In this document: positions 61,986-64,000 of the stretch, piece by piece
Numbering within the stretch: the stretch's first letter is position 1
Layout of the letters: every line of letters begins with the position of its first letter
DNA from: a bacterium
GTDB lineage: Bacteria; SZUA-79; Acidulodesulfobacterales; Acidulodesulfobacteraceae
DNA: 64,000 nucleotides
Assembly: GCA_021850985.1 (NCBI GenBank)
Contig: JAJZJX010000003.1
Coordinates: 1-64,000 of the forward strand
Direction of reading: 5' to 3'
Translations under genes and position numbers: made by a program
Notes under the pieces: model-generated
The model's database searches: none
Seen by the model: only the letters and a program-made list of their open reading frames with translations
What the model was told of the DNA's origin: nothing

Positions 61986-62792
61986 ATGAAAGATTATTAC
62001 GACATTTTAGGCTTGGACGAGAATGCAGGAGAAACTTTAATTAAAAGCAGTTACAGACAGCTTGCCTCTATATATCATCCCGATAAAAATCCTGAAAATC
62101 AAGATAAATTCATAGAAATAAACGAAGCTTATAAAACTCTTTCCGACGACGTTTTGAGAAGCGCATACGACAAAGAGCTAAAAGATTATAAAGCTTTTAA
62201 GGCATCGCAATCGGAAAATAAAATAAAGCCGTACAGGACGAGGCTCAGAGACGGAGCAAACGTTAATTTAATTTTGGATTTTACTTCCGATATAGAACAA
62301 AAATTTCAGGAGAACAAAAATATAAAAGAAGATTTAGAAAGGCGGGAATATTTCATAGATAAAATTATAGACGCAGAACGCTATATAAAATGTCCCTCCT
62401 GCAGCGGTGAAGGCAAAGAAAGCGGAACTCTGGGCATGCCTTGTCCTGAATGCCGCGGAACAGGAAATATTAAAAATAAAAGTTCTGGAATAATGGAATT
62501 ATGCAGAAACTGCGACGGATACGGCGATATATTCTTGTATAAATGTAAAACGTGCAAAGGTATGGCACGGATAAAAACTTCCGAAAAGATAAAATTGGGC
62601 TTTTCTTTAAACAATCTTTTGAACGGCGGCGATAAAAATATAGTAATTTTTGAAAATATGGGAGACGCCGGAGTATTCGGAGGAAAAAACGGCAACCTCA
62701 ATATTACGGTTAAAATAGACGAGAAAATCTTAAACAAAATTAATAAAACAGGCAGCAGTTTTTTAAGTAAATTTTCGTTTCTTAAAAAATAA
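61986..62792 (+). CDS. DnaJ-like co-chaperone (short form)
   Basis: 268 residues. The N-terminal J domain (KDYYDILGLDENAGETLIKSSYR; HPD in YHPDKNPENQ) stimulates DnaK. A central zinc-finger region has CPSCSGEG, CPECRGTG, CRNCDGYG and CKTCKGMA (the last a variant of CxGxG). The C-terminal part is a single truncated substrate-binding domain (VKIDEKILNKINK). DnaJ normally has about 375 residues, with a second domain and a G/F-rich linker; here the G/F region is replaced by a charged linker. No dnaK or grpE is adjacent. It may be a specialised J protein rather than the main DnaJ. Confidence 0.85.
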   Translation: MKDYYDILGLDENAGETLIKSSYRQLASIYHPDKNPENQDKFIEINEAYKTLSDDVLRSAYDKELKDYKAFKASQSENKIKPYRTRLRDGANVNLILDFTSDIEQKFQENKNIKEDLERREYFIDKIIDAERYIKCPSCSGEGKESGTLGMPCPECRGTGNIKNKSSGIMELCRNCDGYGDIFLYKCKTCKGMARIKTSEKIKLGFSLNNLLNGGDKNIVIFENMGDAGVFGGKNGNLNITVKIDEKILNKINKTGSSFLSKFSFLKK

Positions 62793-62835
62793 AATAACAA
62801 CTTTATAATGCGGGATTAAGTAATAAAAATATTCC

Positions 62836-62864
62836 TTGACAATTCATAGTATTTTTCATAAAAT
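62836..62864 (+). promoter_or_regulatory. Promoter of the GGDEF gene
   Basis: TTGACA (62836-62841), a 17-bp spacer and TAAAAT (62859-62864), about 70 bp before the gene. Confidence 0.6.
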
Positions 62865-62932
62865 TCAAATAAATAAATTGTTATTATAATATATTATTTT
62901 TTTGTTTAGTTTAATATTAGAGGAGAGATTTT

Positions 62933-63928
62933 ATGGTCGGAGCAGAATTTCAAGACAAAAATTTTGAAATAGAACGAGATATACTTAAAAACGTCGAGAT
63001 TAAAAATCTTCTTAATTCTTTAGAAGAAGGAGCGTTTGTAGTCGATAAAGAAGAAAATCTTGTTTTTTATAACGATGCCGCTCCGATTATACTAAAAATA
63101 AATTTAAATGAATTTTTATATAAAAATATAAAACATATTTATTATTTTGAAAATCTTTCTAAAAATCAGTCTATTCCGGAATATATCAGAAATCTTGCTT
63201 CGGGATGCAAAATATGCAATATATGTTATTTGGAAGGCAAAGACCATTATTTTGAAAACGAAAAAATTGACTTGTTTAACGAGTCGGGAGAAATAAAAGG
63301 CGCTTTATATTTAGTCAGGGATATAACTAAGGAAATACAGCTTGAACTGTCTTTATCTAACGAAGTCAAAACCGATAATCTTTCAGGACTATACAATTCA
63401 AGGTTTTTTCGCGAAGAATTAGATAAAGAAATATCGAGATGCTCCAGATACGGACATGATTTATCCGTCTTATTTTTAGATATAAATAATTTTAAATACT
63501 TCAACGACACTCTTGGGCATCTTGCCGGCGACGAAATTATAAGATTTACCGGAGAATCTTTAAAAAATGCTATAAGAAAAAACGTAGATACCGCTTTTAG
63601 ATACGGAGGCGACGAATTTACGGTTATATTGCCGAATACGCCCGCAAAAAGATCTACTATAGTAGCAAATAGAATTTTATTTAATTTTAACAACGGTTTT
63701 AACGAAAAGTTAAAAATGCTTATGTCGGATGAAAATTTTAACGAAAAATTAGATAATTTTACTTTAAATAATAATGACGGAAAATCAAAAAAGATAGGTC
63801 TGTCTATAGGTGTATCCGGATTTAAAAAAGGTAAAAATGCCGACGAAATAATAGAAGAAGCGGATATGGCAATGTATAAGGCAAAACGTGGAAACGGAAA
63901 TCAAGTTTTTATTTACGAAGAACAATAA
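62933..63928 (+). CDS. PAS-GGDEF diguanylate cyclase
   Basis: 331 residues. Residues about 20-135 are a PAS-like sensor (NSLEEGAFVVDKEENLVFYNDAAP, then GALYLVRDITKEI at its end). Residues about 150-325 are GGDEF: DNLSGLYNSRFF, LFLDINNFKYFNDTLGHLAGDEII and FRYGGDEFTVIL, an intact active site. The inhibitory RxxD site has Lys at the Arg position (KNVD), so product inhibition may be weak. No transmembrane helix. AGAGGAGAG precedes the ATG. It makes c-di-GMP, the opposite of the HD-GYP protein at 4860. Confidence 0.93.
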   Translation: MVGAEFQDKNFEIERDILKNVEIKNLLNSLEEGAFVVDKEENLVFYNDAAPIILKINLNEFLYKNIKHIYYFENLSKNQSIPEYIRNLASGCKICNICYLEGKDHYFENEKIDLFNESGEIKGALYLVRDITKEIQLELSLSNEVKTDNLSGLYNSRFFREELDKEISRCSRYGHDLSVLFLDINNFKYFNDTLGHLAGDEIIRFTGESLKNAIRKNVDTAFRYGGDEFTVILPNTPAKRSTIVANRILFNFNNGFNEKLKMLMSDENFNEKLDNFTLNNNDGKSKKIGLSIGVSGFKKGKNADEIIEEADMAMYKAKRGNGNQVFIYEEQ

Positions 63929-64000
63929 AAACAAAACAGATATTGCAATACCGATATAAAATATTATGTATGGAATACGATCATCAGCAGCGCCGCAGTA
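63929..64000. other. End of window, possible start of another gene
   Basis: After the GGDEF stop the sequence is AT-rich until about 63965, then ATG TAT GGA ATA CGA.. opens a frame that runs off the window. It is too short to call. Confidence 0.3.

Noticed and set aside
1-64000. A CRISPR array
   Set aside because: No set of regularly spaced short repeats with unique spacers is visible; the only tandem array (59711-60098) has 150-bp contiguous units.

Overview
The window is AT-rich, gene-dense chromosomal DNA from a Gram-negative bacterium. An Omp85/TamA-like barrel, a TamB-like protein, an RND efflux pump, TatA and a heptose adenylyltransferase show an outer membrane with LPS. The order tilS-ftsH-folP-cdaA-cdaR-glmM-pdxJ-acpS-nnrDE-CBS-tsaE-lysC-cimA resembles the arrangement I know from deltaproteobacterial (Geobacter-like) genomes. 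Anaerobic (cbi-type) cobalamin genes, a selenocysteine tRNA and a lipoate-assembly locus of the kind linked to sHdr sulfur oxidation fit an anaerobic or microaerophilic sulfur-cycling deltaproteobacterial lineage. This placement is inference; no 16S gene is present.

Layout. 1-6.8 kb: the tail of a histidine kinase, a decayed vapBC/TPR relic, a DEAD-box helicase, aroB, a Xer-type recombinase, a globin-coupled HD-GYP phosphodiesterase and a PhoB-like regulator. 6.8-13.6 kb: a TamB/TamA-like pair. 13.6-21 kb: cobalamin genes cbiD-cbiET-cbiL-cbiF-cbiG-cbiH. 21-25.7 kb: a UDP-glucuronate decarboxylase-like gene and tRNA-Asn, then a small accessory island bounded by a 63-bp duplication of the tRNA 3' end. 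The island carries mazEF, a broken plasmid-like gene and an AbiEii-type nucleotidyltransferase pair; a second, 84-bp direct repeat overlaps its right edge. 25.7-34.7 kb: a chemoreceptor (minus strand), tautomerase, aroD, pilC/gspF and a two-gene RND pump.

34.8-40.4 kb is the most distinctive metabolic locus: a crotonase-fold protein, two LbpA/GcvH-like lipoyl carriers, two radical SAM proteins matching the LipS1/LipS2 pair in context, and a lipoate ligase fused to a DUF116-like cysteine-rich domain, closed by a strong terminator. Together they look like a self-contained LbpA lipoylation system. The shdr genes themselves are not in the window. 40.4-58.3 kb: an OsmC-like protein, a repeat-rich leader with an unlisted 52-residue ORF, then the long housekeeping run (tRNA lysidine, FtsH, folate, c-di-AMP, GlmM, B6, ACP synthase, NAD(P)HX repair, TsaE, Lpd, LysC, CimA). 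58.4-64 kb: fba (minus strand), tRNA-Sec (minus strand), tRNA-Ser followed by a 150-bp tandem array that repeats the tRNA 3' end, tatA, a DUF3426-like membrane protein, a probable short RNA, rfaE2, a DnaJ-like protein and a PAS-GGDEF cyclase.

Non-coding structure is rich. There is a family of about 90-bp hairpin (MITE/REP-like) elements in three copies, a family of 25-31-bp near-perfect palindromes centred on AATT-G/A-AATT in five copies, and several long inverted repeats.
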